Of a stretch of DNA of 64,000 bases, positions 1 to 11,492 are shown in pieces. The notes beneath the pieces are model-generated. The model was not told where the DNA came from, searched no databases, and worked only from the letters and a program-made list of their open reading frames with translations. Where the stretch lies: the NCBI GenBank assembly GCA_027922465.2, contig BQMF02000034.1, forward strand, positions 1,302,001 to 1,366,000. Reading direction: 5' to 3'. This DNA is from Turritopsis dohrnii. Lineage: Eukaryota; Cnidaria; Hydrozoa; Anthoathecata; Oceaniidae. Every line of letters starts with the position of its first letter. Position 1 is the first letter of the stretch. The translations under genes and the position numbers were made by a program.

Positions 1-529
1 TTTGCTTCAAGTTTGCGTTCGTTCTTTTAGTTTGCTTTTGTTTGTGCGTATATGTAGCTAAATATGTTTTTATGATAGGTTTATTATTAATAGAAATCTT
101 CTTTTTTAGGTAAAATTAATTATGAAAGAATATATAAATTCGACATTGTAATATGAAGGGTGTTTGGTAAAGAACTGACTAATGAAATAACGAATGCTAT
201 CGAATCTTATTGGAGTAAAGAAGCAACGTTAGCAGGTATAATTCCGTTTATCATTCATATTTCCTTTGGCGTTATTTTTCACTACACGCCAAGGCAGCTT
301 TGTTTACCACCCATTATCATTAAAGACTGTAAGAACAAAATTCCCACCTATTGCCCTTTGCTATGCGCCATCTTAACCAACAAGTACAGCAGCCACTTCA
401 TCCATCGTGACATGAGGTTTTTTTTGTGTCTGTGTCAAAATCTACATTTTATGTTTCGTAATCACTTCTTTCTCTTTTCACGATGAACTGAAATCTTAGG
501 ACATTTTAATAATGACGTTAGATTAAAAA
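1..529. other. No gene recognised
   Basis: AT-rich sequence with only short open frames that lack recognisable motifs. I see no repeat shared with the rest of the window here. Confidence 0.5.
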
Positions 530-733
530 ATAGTGCCGCCTCTGCGTAGCCTTACGTCAAATATGTAGGAAAAACCGTTTATAAAAAGTTAAATATTTCA
601 CTCCCTAAATTAGAAGTGGTATGCACAGCGCCGATTATGATAACTTTTTATTTCTATAAATGTTCGACACGGGTGTGAGCGATGCGTCGTTTTGAGAAAT
701 GCAACAGTAAAAAGTTTTTACACGGGATACTAG
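530..733. mobile_element. Degraded pieces of Helitron-like family 2
   Basis: The block at about 540-650 resembles, in reverse orientation, the 5' part of the family-2 elements at 31.7 and 56.6 kb (ACTCCCTAAATTAGAAGTGG against their ACTCTCTAAAATAAAAGTGG). At 691-733 there is a plus-strand 3' terminus: a 7-bp hairpin GTAAAAA-G-TTTTTAC, a short spacer and CTAG followed by T, which matches the ends of the better family-2 copies. Both pieces are diverged and no complete element can be drawn. Confidence 0.42.
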
Positions 734-2980
734 TTAATAATTAACAATTAATAATAATGCTCCATAAATTACCAGGTTTGTGTCGTTGTTTTGAAAGAAG
801 AATGTTCGGTGTACTCAACAGTCGGAATATTTTAAATGAATCATTTTAAAAACAATTTTCTGGCTTTCGAATCTGAATGAGCAGACTTTATCATCTGTAG
901 CATGCAGTTCATGAGGAGACGGGATTCGAAACGTTAGACTTTACGGTGTAAACCTTGTGAAATGTGTCTGGGTTAGTAAGGGTAAGGGTTGGGCTTAGCC
1001 TCATTTGTTCAAACACTTTTATAAGTGTTTCAACCGTCTTAATGTAATGTTTGAATCCTGTCGCATAAACATACTCGTAAAACAGGAACTCGACGATCTA
1101 GCAATTATCAATGAGTCATCAATGTCGAAGGTTTTTTTAAACTCTTAAAATACTCTTGCCATCCAGGAAACTAGGACGTGATCAGTTATTCTATTCAGGC
1201 TATTTTGAACTTGATATCCCATGGTATTCTGTTATGGAATCACAAAGGTTTTTTTGTTGAAATTTTTATTCCTTTAGTTTGGATAATCGAGCAAATGATG
1301 TATTAAAAGTTTTCGTGAAACAGAAATAGAAAGTGTGGCTTATTTTTTTACCATAAAAGGCAACTTAAATGTGAAATATGAAAAAGTTGTTCTGACCACT
1401 GAAAAAAAAGTGAAAACTTGTAAATCGACAAATCGGTTTAATTTTGATTTTCATTACGTTTTTCCAACAAGCTGCGTTTTCAGTGCTGTATTGCATTTTG
1501 ATGTATCAGTATAACTTTAATAGTTTTCATTAATAGACAATTCTTGATTTATTTTTATAGTTATGTCTTGTTTAAGCTCAGGGACTTTGTTTTGTTTTTT
1601 AATTGAAACTGTTGACACTGCAAACTGAAGTCTCATATGTGACGTGCAAACAGTGGAGATGTGTGAAGTTGCATGTGAAGAGTTAAAAGAGTGTTGGCAC
1701 ATGGGTGTTTATACGAACATTTACCGAAAGCTGTTATGGAAGGCTGTAGAATGCATTTGTAGAAGGTCATCTGTTCATTATTTGGCTCAAAATATCAATT
1801 GGCCGTTCATTGGTCAGCTCAAAATGTCTATTGTCCTGTTTATCTGTTGGCTAAAAATGTTTTATATCAATACGGTTATATTAAAGTGTTTGAATTTTGA
1901 CGAGAAGAAAGTATAGGTAGATTACTAACGTCTTCAGCATATATAAATGCTTCGGCCTATTCTTTGTAGCTAATAGTCGTATGAAAAAGTTCTGCGTGCC
2001 ACGACTTTGCTTGATCCAAGCATCGTGAACCTTTTAATGCTTTGTTTAATGATGATATTTACGAAATGATCAACTGGATGGCTTAATGTGCTTTTCAATG
2101 CAAACAGGTGTGTCTGTATATGAATATTCTATCGCCGATGATTATTTGTAGCAATAAGAAAAGCGACCAAAGTTCTATCGTATTAGGCTTTAAGATAAAT
2201 TTAAGATGATTTTTTCTTCAAAAACTACAACTGGGAGAGTTTAATTTTTAGATCGTGTCCAGATTAGACCAAACTTTGCCAAAGTGACTATTTTGCAAAA
2301 CTAGCTATTCCAGTCAATGCACAAAGTGTAAAACTTATGCTAAAAATTCACAGTTTCACTAAATCTACTGCAACTGTCCCTTTTATTGCATTTTTGTTTG
2401 TGGACAAGAACAGATGAAGTGGAGACAATGAATGAAAAAGTAAAGTAGCTATGAAAGTAGATTTCATAGCGAATATACTTTGTCATTAAATTCATCCTGT
2501 TAGTCTCAAAAAATATAAAACTTTCGAATTTTGGTCCGTGCTTATGCTTGTCATACCCTAATTAACTGCCATAACAACGCATGCGCGATGTAAACATTCT
2601 GTAACCATACATCTATGAGATTCAAACCGGGAATAGTTTTATGCAGACCCTAACAAGATTTGCATGTGACTATCTCCTCAAAGTTACGAATATGTATTAT
2701 ATGTGTATTTGTGCACATGTACAGTGTGTTTCATAATGTTGGAAACGGAAATTTTTAAGCTTTTTTTAAATGAATATACCGAATTTCAAAATAATTCTTA
2801 CATCAATGGAAAGCAAGTTCTTTCGATTAGTGTATTTTTGTGAAAAATGAAAAAGTGGTTTTTGAAAAAATAAGGTGTCGTAAGGAAACAAAAGAAAAAG
2901 AAGCAAAAGAAAATACAGAAACCACAAACCAGAAAAACACAAACAATCATGCAATAATTGTAAGCAGGAATTCTATTATA
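734..2980. other. Intergenic, nothing recognised
   Basis: No convincing coding sequence or repeat. The longest open frames here are short and compositionally ordinary. A GGGTTAGTAAGGGTAAGGG stretch near 970 is too short and irregular to be called telomeric. Confidence 0.45.
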
Positions 2981-3200
2981 ATAGTGCAATAAAAATGTAA
3001 TGACTGTTACAATCGTAACAGAAGGCTGTTATTGGTCAGCGCGATAGCAGCTGATCTTTCATTAGCGTTTGTACGTCCGTCCGTCCGTCCGTCCGTCCGT
3101 AATTCCAAGATTTTGTGTCCTCGATTGTAGACTGAAGTCTGTTGTAGGCTGAATCAGAGGCTAATTTCCAACTATGGTTGTTGCATGAATAGGTTAAAAG
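2981..3200 (+). repeat. Dispersed repeat with (CCGT)n core
   Basis: Contains a CCGT microsatellite at about 3075-3100. The flanking sequence (GGTCAGCGCG, GCAGCTGATCTTTCATTAGC, TGTAGGCTGA) recurs in reverse complement at 45190-45360, again with the tetranucleotide array at the same place. It is therefore an interspersed repeat and not an isolated microsatellite. Its class is unknown. Confidence 0.6.
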
Positions 3201-4393
3201 AAGATATTTTAAAACGTTTTCTTATTGTGAGTGTGGCCATGAAAACAGCAAATCATGAAATCACTGCGTGGAATTTCTCAAAACTTCGCTATGATGCTAC
3301 CTATTCAGTGTAGAGTCAAATATTATTTTACTAGAAATAGCAATAGAAATTTCTATGGTTAGAAGAGAATTGTTTATGCAAAATGACTCTTTTTGCTGGT
3401 GTCGATACATCTCCATTACATTCATACATATTGGTATGGTTTGATTCCACACAGCCAAAAACAAAAAGTGATGATAATATGACTGCAATCTCCAAAAACA
3501 CACTCAAGAGGTAAGAAAATGTTAAACACATTATTCCCATTGATGATGCCATGGCCGAAGTATTTTGTATGTAACTGGGTGCTGTTACACACTCATTGAT
3601 AAATAAATCATTTCATGTTTTTTTGTTTCTCCTTTTCCTGTCGTCCATCATCAAACAAAGCAAGGGTTTACTGAGATACAATTGGTGACTCTTTCAGGGG
3701 AAAGAAATTATTAACCAATATTTCAATGCGGTAGAATAAAATAAACCCATTTTACCACCACAGGAATTTGATTTTTTGGTGTTTGTGTATATATTGATCA
3801 ACATACTACCGACCCGAAACTTTGAATAATTACAAAACCATTCCTAATAAATATAAATACATTGTACATGTGAAAGAAAGTTTATGTAAGTTCCATTATA
3901 CACAAAGGGTAAATATTTTATAAAGATATTGGTTTGCTAAGCAAAATATAAAAGCAATGTTGATCAACCAAGGTTGCGAAAATTTTAAAACTTTTCTATA
4001 GAAATTTAATAATAAATTCATCAATTAACATTTCAATGTCACCTTTCACATTTTTTTAGGAAAATTGTTGGCGATGTTGTTATATCAGACTCAGTGAGCA
4101 GAGTCAGAGACGTAGCTACCAGGTTTATTGGACTTATGAGTTATCACAAGTAGGATAATTATTACTGTAAAACTTATTGAACACTGTCAGAACTAAGTGT
4201 AATTTCCGAACTGGCTTTTTTGTAAGATTGTTACTTTTGTATTGTCAATACTCTGTGTCTGCATGACCGTGAGTTTCTTTCATTTTCTTAATCAAATAAT
4301 CCGCATTTGCTTACTTTTTCTTATTTTCAATCTGAAGAAAGGCGAAAATATATAAATTAATTCACTGTGCCAAATATACAAGAGTTACGAGAG
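3201..4393. other. Intergenic, nothing recognised
   Basis: AT-rich DNA without a recognisable gene or a repeat shared with other parts of the window. Confidence 0.45.
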
Positions 4394-4396
4394 TTA

Positions 4397-4724
4397 GGGG
4401 CTGTTTACATGAAACCCGAAATGAACTCATACCGGCATGAAATTTCATACCGGTACGAAAATGGCTTCTGTTTACATGAAGTGTTTCGTGCCGGTATGAT
4501 CGGTATGGAAATATATATCATAGAGCATATCATAGAGTATGGAAATCTCGTACCGGCACGAAATCTCATACCTGTCTGTCAGACAGGTATGAGATTCAGA
4601 CCGGCATGAGTTTCATTTCGCCTGATATAATGTAAACACGACAAGAAGCTTGACCAGACACAGGTACGAGTTTCGTACCAACATGAACTCATACCGGTAC
4701 GAATTTATCCATGTAAACAGCCCC
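4397..4724. mobile_element. PIF/Harbinger-type MITE, TTA duplication
   Basis: The terminal inverted repeats share GGGGCTGTTTACATG perfectly and the element is flanked by TTA on both sides (4394-4396 and 4725-4727). A 3-bp TTA/TAA duplication and GGG-rich ends are typical of PIF/Harbinger MITEs. The 328-bp interior is made largely of palindromic variants of CATACCGGTACGA and CATACCGGCACGA. It has no coding capacity. Transposase assignment is inferred from the ends only. Confidence 0.75.
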
Positions 4725-4753
4725 TTAGTAACTTCTTTTTGAATTTGATCATA

Positions 4754-5097
4754 TGCGACGGTTTGAGGGAAAATCATAACAAGTGATATTACTGATAAAT
4801 TAATCAGTAATTTATCAGAAATTTATCAGTAATAATCAGTAATACTGATAAATAATCAGTAATTCGTTCGATTTATCAGTAATTCGTTCGATTTATTAAT
4901 AATTTGTTCGATGAATCAGTATTACTGATTATTTATCAGTATTTACCGATTATTTTATCAGTAATTACTGATTCATCAAACGAATTACTGATTAATCGAA
5001 CGAATTACTGATTAAATCTATTGTTTTCTAATCAGTAATTTTCTGATAAATTTATCAGAAACTATCACTTGTTATGATTTTCCCTCAAACCGTCACA
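4754..5097. mobile_element. TA-flanked MITE, TGYGACGG family, copy 1
   Basis: A 344-bp element with inverted ends (TGCGACGGTTTGAGGG at the left, its complement at the right, one mismatch) flanked by TA (4752-4753, 5098-5099). The interior is a run of direct and inverted copies of ATTACTGAT, AATCAGTAATT and TCGTTCGAT. The same element, in opposite orientation, is inserted in a LINE at 22192-22555, where the empty site can be reconstructed. The TA target suggests Tc1/mariner-type mobilisation (inference). Confidence 0.8.
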
Positions 5098-5632
5098 TAT
5101 TTATAATATATATTTTATTTACTCGAAACTAGATTTGCGTTCCATTCAATTCAATTCAATTGGATATGACTTCTTGGAGATAAATATGCATGAAAGTCTT
5201 ATCTGCTTAAAATTTGTTTTATTTGTGTACAAGATAAATGTGAGGCATTTGAATAAATTTTTTGTATATTTAATATCTCTGATGTATTGTATTGAATTAA
5301 ATTTGGAATGATATTGCTTTATGAATTCAATATCTGTTTTAGATTGTTTTTAACCGAAATGTTTATTTGTTTAATCATTGTCACTCTAGATATATCTAAG
5401 AAATTCTTTTTCGACCCTCCCGGAGTAAAAATGTATTTCGATTTTGCTTGGCAGTCCATTATTTTTCAGCTCTGCCGAGAGTGCTGACCTGCAGGCTCCA
5501 GGAGCCTCTTGTTAACAGTTAATTCATAAATCAATTTCATTTCTGATCTCTTTATTGGATATCTGTAAACAGGGATATGAGTATCCTGCTGTAAATGAGG
5601 TATCATTGCCATTAGCACTTCAGAATACGATT
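5098..5632. other. Intergenic with a short (ATTCA)n tract
   Basis: A small pentanucleotide run sits near 5138-5160. No gene is recognised. Confidence 0.45.
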
Positions 5633-7122
5633 TTGACTTTAGGACACCCGTGGTGGAGTAAAGTATTTAAAATACCCGTGGTTTCTCCTCCTCCTCCTAC
5701 CACTACTCCTCCAAGTTATGAACGTTTTCGTGCAGCGTTTACATGACATTGTTGCGGAATTCGCAAATTTGGTCAAATTAGGACTTCCAGTTGATCAATT
5801 TTCATGAAAATTTGCACGGATCACAACTGAAAGGTGCTGATTTCGAATTTGACAATGATATTGCCAGGTTTGACTAAAATTGGGCAATTTAGGCCAAATT
5901 TGGACCAAATTTCGAAAGTTCTTCAATTTTCATGAAATTTTGCACGGATCACAATATTGGAAGGTGCTGATTTCAAACTTGACAATGACTTGGTCAGGTT
6001 TGACTAAAATTGGCCAATTTAGGCCAAATTTGGACCAAATTTCGTAAATTCTTCAATTTTCATGAAAATTTGCACGGATCACATTTGAAAGGTGCTGATT
6101 TTGAATTTGACAATGATATTGCCAGGTTTGACTAAAATTTGGCAATTTAGGCTAAATTTGGACCAAATTTCGTAAATTCTTCAGTTTTCACAAAAATTTG
6201 CACGGATCACATTTGAAAGGTGCTGATATCAAATTTGACAATGATATTGCCAGGTTCGACTAAAATTGGGCAATTTAGGCCAAATTTGGATCAAATTTCG
6301 AAAGTTCTTCAATTTTCATGAAATTTTGCACGGATCACAATTGAAAGGTGCTGATTTTAAATTTGACAATGATTTTGTCAGGTTTGACTAAAATTGGGCA
6401 ATTTAGGCCAAATTTGGACCAAATTTCGTAAATTCTTCAATTTTCACAAAAATTTGCACGGATCACATTTGAAAGGTGCTGATTTCGAATTTGACAATGA
6501 TATTGCCAGGTTCGACTAAAATTTGGCAATTTAGGCCAAATTTGGACCAAATTTCGAAAGTTCTTCAATTTTCATGACATTTTGCACGGATCACAATTGA
6601 AAGGTGCTGATTTCAAATTTGACAATGATTTTGTCAGGTTTGACTAAAATTGGCCAATTTAGGCCGAATTTGGACCAAATTTAGAAAGTTCTTCAATTTT
6701 CAGGAAATTTTGCAAAGATCACATTTGAAACGTGTTGATTTCAAATTTGACAATTATTTTGCCAGGTTTTACTAAAATTGGGCAATTTAGGTCAAATTTG
6801 GACCAAATTTCAAAAGTTCTTCAAATTTCAAAAAATTTTGCGCCGATCACATTTAAAAGGTGCTGATTACGAATTTGTCAGTCATTTTGTCAAATTTGAC
6901 CAGAAATGGGTAATTCGGGCCAAATTTGGATCAAACTTATAAATTTCCACGATATTCATAAAAATTTCTACGACTCACAATTAGAAGTTGCTGATTTTGA
7001 ATTTGCCAGTCATTTTATTAGATTTGAACATAATTTGGCAATTCGGCAACGTTGTATTTTGAGACTAAATAATGCATCGTTGTGTTACGTCCTGAAGTCT
7101 TCAAGCCAAGCGGCTTCTTGTT
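5633..7122 (+). mobile_element. Composite 129-bp-repeat element, copy 1
   Basis: The left block starts TTGACTTTAGGACACC and includes a CTCCTCCTCC tract. About ten tandem units of roughly 128-130 bp follow, each with a GCACGGATCAC-type core, AAGGTGCTGATTT and GGCCAAATTTGGACCAAATT. The right block ends CCTGAAGTCTTCAAGCC, then a small hairpin AAGCC-AAGC-GGCTT and CTTGTT. The same ends and core recur at 9180-10917 (minus) and 40514-41482 (plus), so the boundaries come from comparing three copies. This layout (conserved end block, central tandem array, 3' hairpin) resembles DINE-1/Helentron-associated elements, but no transposition protein is present, so the class is tentative. Open frames within it are by-products of the tandem repeat. 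Confidence 0.72.
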
Positions 7123-7199
7123 TCCATTAATTTGCAATATTAGTTATTATTACTGGTGGTCACTTCAATCCACTTCTTGGCATGATATTTAAACGAAGT

Positions 7200-7610
7200 A
7201 TACTCATGTTTCATTCGATGTAGTATCCAAATATTCCTACCTCTTTCATATGCATTATTCCAAACTTTCTCAATGTGATGCGAACAAATCTTGCTAAGGT
7301 CGTTTGATGGCATGAAAACCAGTAACTTAAGATTCATCCCCAGCTATATTGTAACACACCACTGTTTGTCCGTCAGTAGTAACACGAGAGCTTATTTCAA
7401 CATTCGTGAATCTCTCTATGAATGCAGTTCTCACATAAATTCTGATCCACAAGATATTGGCAATTGATTCTAAATCTACTTGCCACCATGGGTTTTGTTG
7501 CCAATTTGTCTATTGAATAGTTGATAAGAGACCGTCATTTCCCTGATGGACAGGAAACTTGAGGAAAGATGATTGTCTGGATGGCTCATGTAGCGCCAGG
7601 TTCACCGCAC
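7200..7610 (-). pseudogene. Fucolectin/tachylectin-4 (FTP, F5/8-type) domain pseudogene
   Basis: Read on the minus strand from a splice-acceptor-like TTTTTTATAG at 7611-7620, the sequence encodes GAVNLALHEPSRQSS, then NPWWQVDLESIANI, then NVEISSR, the signature pattern of the fucose-binding FTP lectin fold. After a frame change it gives ARFVRITLRKFG, the expected final strand of that fold. The frame is broken by a stop (TAG) just before TNWQQNPWW, a stop (TAA at 7327-7329) and at least one frameshift. It is therefore a dead exon of a carbohydrate-binding protein. Functional relatives bind fucosylated glycans in innate defence. It lies between the inverted copies of the 129-bp-repeat element. 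Confidence 0.72.
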
Positions 7611-7985
7611 CTATAAAAAATGAATTAAAAAATTCATTGAACGTTGATTAAAGATGAAGATTTCGTCATATGGAACTGGCAAAATTCTTTTCAACCTACG
7701 GTATGACAAAAAACGAGCCCATTGACGTTACAAAACTTTTTTTTAGTTCCTCATTGTTTCCATTTAATCAATTATTGAAAATAATCCAAGAACCCAACAA
7801 TAATCGTCAGTTAACCAGAATGTCACAGTTGAAAAATGACAGGAAATTTTAGCCTACTTTACTGTAATTTAGATTAGCATGCAGAATACCAGTAGATTCC
7901 GGACCGTGTACGTTGACAGAATAAAAATTAATTTGTCTATCTAGGGAAGTAAGTGTAAGATTAAGGTATGCTTAATTCTTTCAAA
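7611..7985. other. Intergenic, nothing recognised
   Basis: No gene or repeat recognised between the lectin pseudogene and the SINE pair, apart from the splice-acceptor-like site at its left edge. Confidence 0.4.
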
Positions 7986-8524
7986 TGGTTGTTCAGTGGT
8001 GGTTCTTTGAATGTTACCTTCGAGTGAAAACGCTGCGAGCTATGTGCAATCTCTAGTCATGTTACCTGGATACTCAACTCCGTTACGCTTTAAAAGCAGC
8101 ACGTCCGCCCTTTTTGCAGCGATAGAGTAGTGGTTAGCACCTTTGAGTGCGACCGCTGCGACCCGTGTTTGAGTCCAGTCATGTCGTATCTCGATACTCC
8201 ACTCCGATGCACTTCAAAATCAGCGTATTAGCCCATTGGGAGCCATCGACTGACTGTACACTAGCCTTGGGCACATTAGAGAAATGTTATACGTATTTGG
8301 TATGTTAGCTTAGTTGCAAGTCGGTGGGCGGAAGAACCAACCGTTACGGTCCCAAGAACTAAAAAACCCCAGTTACTTACTTAGTTGCTTACCTTAGGAG
8401 CGCCATCGGAATGCACACTGACCTGCTATACGTGTGCCAGGCGGTAAGTCACCTACTTGTTGGAAGAGCCTCTTTTTACGATTGTAAGCCCAAGGGCTAA
8501 AAACTCTCGGTTACTTACCTACTA
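7986..8524 (+). repeat. Older tRNA-derived SINE split by a younger copy
   Basis: A diverged copy of the SINE seen intact at 15215-15505. Its 5' half is at about 7986-8115 (TTTAAAAGCAGC..., compare the same point in the intact copy). Its 3' half resumes at about 8398 (CACACTGACCTGCTATACG) and ends in CTCTCGGTTACTTACC near 8520. The intervening 280 bp is another SINE of the same family. Confidence 0.62.
8116..8397 (+). repeat. tRNA-derived SINE, inserted in another SINE
   Basis: It starts GCAGCGATAGAGTAGTGG. The A-box-like segment is TAGAGTAGTGGTTAGCAC and the B-box-like segment is GTTTGAGTCC, the internal RNA polymerase III promoter pattern of a tRNA-derived head. The body matches 15215-15505 closely and ends in GTTACTTACTTAG, a short TTAC tail. 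It is not a working tRNA gene because no cloverleaf or acceptor stem is preserved. Confidence 0.72.
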
Positions 8525-9179
8525 AAACTTAGGAAGTTTTTATACAAGAAGGTTACCCGGTTTGTAATCGGTAGGAATATACAATCTTGAGTATCAAAAC
8601 TGTGAGATAATTCGTTTTTACATGATTCCGCATCTGAATTGGTAATAGTTTTTTGCAGTTATTAAGACCTTGAATCAGGTCAGTTTTACTGGGCTAAATT
8701 TGTTCATTTTATCAATCGTTTGGGATATTAAACATTGTTCAAGTTAAGCGGTGATAGTGAACGGCATTTTGTATTTGGTGTACAAATTTAAATGGTCCAA
8801 TTTAGAACGGTGTAAAATGCCGCCAAACTCAACACAACTAAGGTGAAACGCAATCTACAGATTTAGTCAATTAATATAACATTAGTAAATTTTTATTAAA
8901 TCGGCAAACGGCTAAAGAAAAAATTTTAAATTAATACTTTGTTGACTCAACAATAATGTTCCGTCAGTTGTTGACATCAGCCAGAACTTAAATTCAAAGT
9001 AACTGTAACTACCTATACATGACTCAGTTCATGAAAATTTCTTCCTTGTGATCTGTACTTGCGAATAGCAAAACATATCAATGTGTAAAACGCTCATGTG
9101 GAAGCCGCCCGACAGCCGTATCAAAAGATCGAAAAGGATGTCAAACTATCGTATCGTCAATAATGAATATTCTAATAAT
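8525..9179. other. Intergenic, nothing recognised
   Basis: AT-rich sequence with no coding signal or shared repeat that I can identify. Confidence 0.45.
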
Positions 9180-10917
9180 AACAAGAAGCCGCTTGGCTTG
9201 AAGACTTCAGGACGTAACACAACGATGCATATTTAGTCTCAAAAATACAACGTTGCCGAATTACCAAATTATGTTCAAATCTAATAAAATGACTGGCAAA
9301 TTCAAAATCAGCAACTTCTAATTGTGCATTGTAGAAATTTTTATGAATACACGCTTTTTTTTTTATAAGAATGGTGTAAATCCATTTCATCATGGATATT
9401 CTTAACTTTTTGGTCGAAATCATCATATAATATTCTTAACATATTCTTAAGGTTAATTTTTAGATTTTACCAGTCATAGTCTCAAAATCATCGAAAAGTA
9501 ATGTAAAAACAGAAGACTTTCTTATGTGTATGCATAAAAAACAAAAGCTAAATCAGCTAAATCAGCTCGAGAAGGCTTTAGATGCATTTGAAAATATATT
9601 CATAAAAAAAAAAAAAAAAAAAATGAAAATTTTCATGATGGCAATATTCTTACGATATTCTTAATTTTTTGGCCATTTTCATCATGGACATTCTTATAAA
9701 GTGTATTCTTATAAAAAAAAAAGCGTGTATTGCAGAATTTCTAAGTTTGATTCAAATTTGGCCCGAATTACCCATTTCTCGTAAAATCTGACAAAATGAC
9801 TGACAAATTCGTAATCAGCACCTTTTAAATGTGATCGGCGCAAAATTTTTTGAAATTTGAAGAACTTTTGAAATTTGGTCCAAATTTGACCTAAATTGCT
9901 TAATTTTAGTAAAACCTGGCAAAATCATTGTCAAATTTGAAATCAGCACCTTTCAATTGTGATCCGTGCAAAATTTCATGAAATTGAAGAACTTTCGAAA
10001 TTTGGTCCAAATGTGGCCTAAATTGGCCAATTTAAGTCAAACCTGGCAATATCATTGTCAAATTTGAAATCAGCACCTTTCAAATGTGATCCGTGCAAAT
10101 TTTCATGAAAATTGAAGAACCTTCGAAATTTGGTCCTAATTTGGCCTAAATTGGCCAATTTTAGTCAAACCTGGCAATATCATTGTTAAATTCGAAAACA
10201 GCACCTATCAAATGTGATCCGTGCAAATTTTTGCGAAAATTGAAGAACTTCCGAAATTTGGTCCAAATTTGGCCTAAATTGGCCAATTTTAGTCAAACCT
10301 GACAAAATCATTGTCAAATTTGAAATCAGCACCTTCCAAATGTGATCCGTGCAAATTTTCATGAAAATTGAAGAACCTTCGAAATTTGGTCCTAATTTGG
10401 CCTAAATTGGCCAATTTTAGTCAAACCTGGCAATATCATTGTTAAATTCGAAAACAGCACCTATCAAATGTGATCCGTGCAAATTTTTGCGAAAATTGAA
10501 GAACTTCCGAAATTTGGTCCAAATTTGGCCTAAATTGGCCAATTTTAGTCAAACCTGACAAAATCATTGTCAAATTTGAAATCAGCACCTTCCAAATGTG
10601 ATCCGTGCAAAATTTCATGAAAATTGAAGAACTTTCGAAATTTGGTCCAAATTTGGCCTAAATTGGCCAATTTTAGTCAAACCTGGCAAAATCATTGTCA
10701 AATTCGAAATCAGCACCTTTCAATTGTGCTCTGTGCAAATTTTCATGAAAATTGGTCAACTGGAAGCCCTAATTTGACCAAATTTGCGAATTCGGCAACG
10801 ATGTCATGTAAACACTGCACGAAAACGTTCATAACTTGGAGGAGTAGTAGTAGTAGTAGGAGGAGAAACCACGGGTATTTTAAATACTTTACTCTACCAC
10901 GGGTGTCCTAAAGTCAA
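9180..10917 (-). mobile_element. Composite 129-bp-repeat element, copy 2 (inverted)
   Basis: The same element as at 5633-7122, in opposite orientation. It begins on the plus strand with AACAAGAAGCCGCTTGGC (complement of the hairpin end) and finishes with GGTGTCCTAAAGTCAA. It contains many units of about 129 bp, including duplicated two-unit blocks in 10081-10580. A 378-bp TA-flanked MITE is inserted at 9350-9727. Together with copy 1 it forms inverted arms of about 1.5 kb around a 2-kb spacer. Confidence 0.72.
9350..9727. mobile_element. TA-flanked MITE inside the 129-bp-repeat element
   Basis: The inverted ends read CACGCTTTTTTTTTTATAAG and its complement, flanked by TA at 9348-9349 and 9728-9729. 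Comparison with copy 1 of the host element near 6950-6975 gives the uninterrupted sequence ATTTTTATGAATA, which confirms the insertion. The interior is AT-rich with repeated ATATTCTTA motifs and a run of about 20 A near 9606-9625. Confidence 0.72.
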
Positions 10918-11492
10918 TAATGTTATTTAGGAAGGTCGTGCGCTTAATTTACTTAGACATTTTTCATAATACTTTTGTGCTTAGTGAAGGGACTGCTTGA
11001 TTCTATCGAAACTGGACGCAGTTAGAAGGAAATGTTTATTGCTTGTATTTTGAACAATAACTCAATTTTTTTCAGTTCGACAATACCGGGTTGTATTAAG
11101 TTAAAATAACAACATTATTACATGTCGGACGGAAATATTTTTTTTTTTGCTTTAAATTCTATCAAAACTATGATTTATCGTTACAATAGATTAATATACA
11201 GTAGATTGAGACAAATTTCAAGAAAGCAGTCTAGTCACTTTGAAGCATTAGGAGTTTCAAGGATCCTTCCGTCCGACAAAAAGTTAGCTAGCAAATAGTA
11301 GCTGTACACTAAAGAAAAACGCGCTTAAGATTATGAAAGGCTGACCAAATCACATTCGTCATGAATAGTGTTGCATAAATTAAGTATCTACTTTCAAAAA
11401 TTTCAAATTTAAAGCTCTGATCTCGTAAACTGGACAAAGAAAATTTTTTGCTTCTGTCCGACAAAAATGTCAAGAATATCTATAAAACTGTT
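10918..11492. other. Intergenic with a shared repeat fragment
   Basis: 10918-11000 (GTTATTTAGGAAGGTCGTG and onward) resembles 37340-37430, so it is a remnant of another dispersed repeat that the 129-bp-repeat element joined. Three copies of the motif GTCGGACGGA (or its complement, one partial) lie at 11124, 11268 and 11455. No gene is recognised. Confidence 0.45.

Noticed and set aside
8116..8190. A tRNA gene
   Set aside because: A- and B-box-like segments are present but no cloverleaf can be drawn, and the sequence continues as a SINE body with copies elsewhere.
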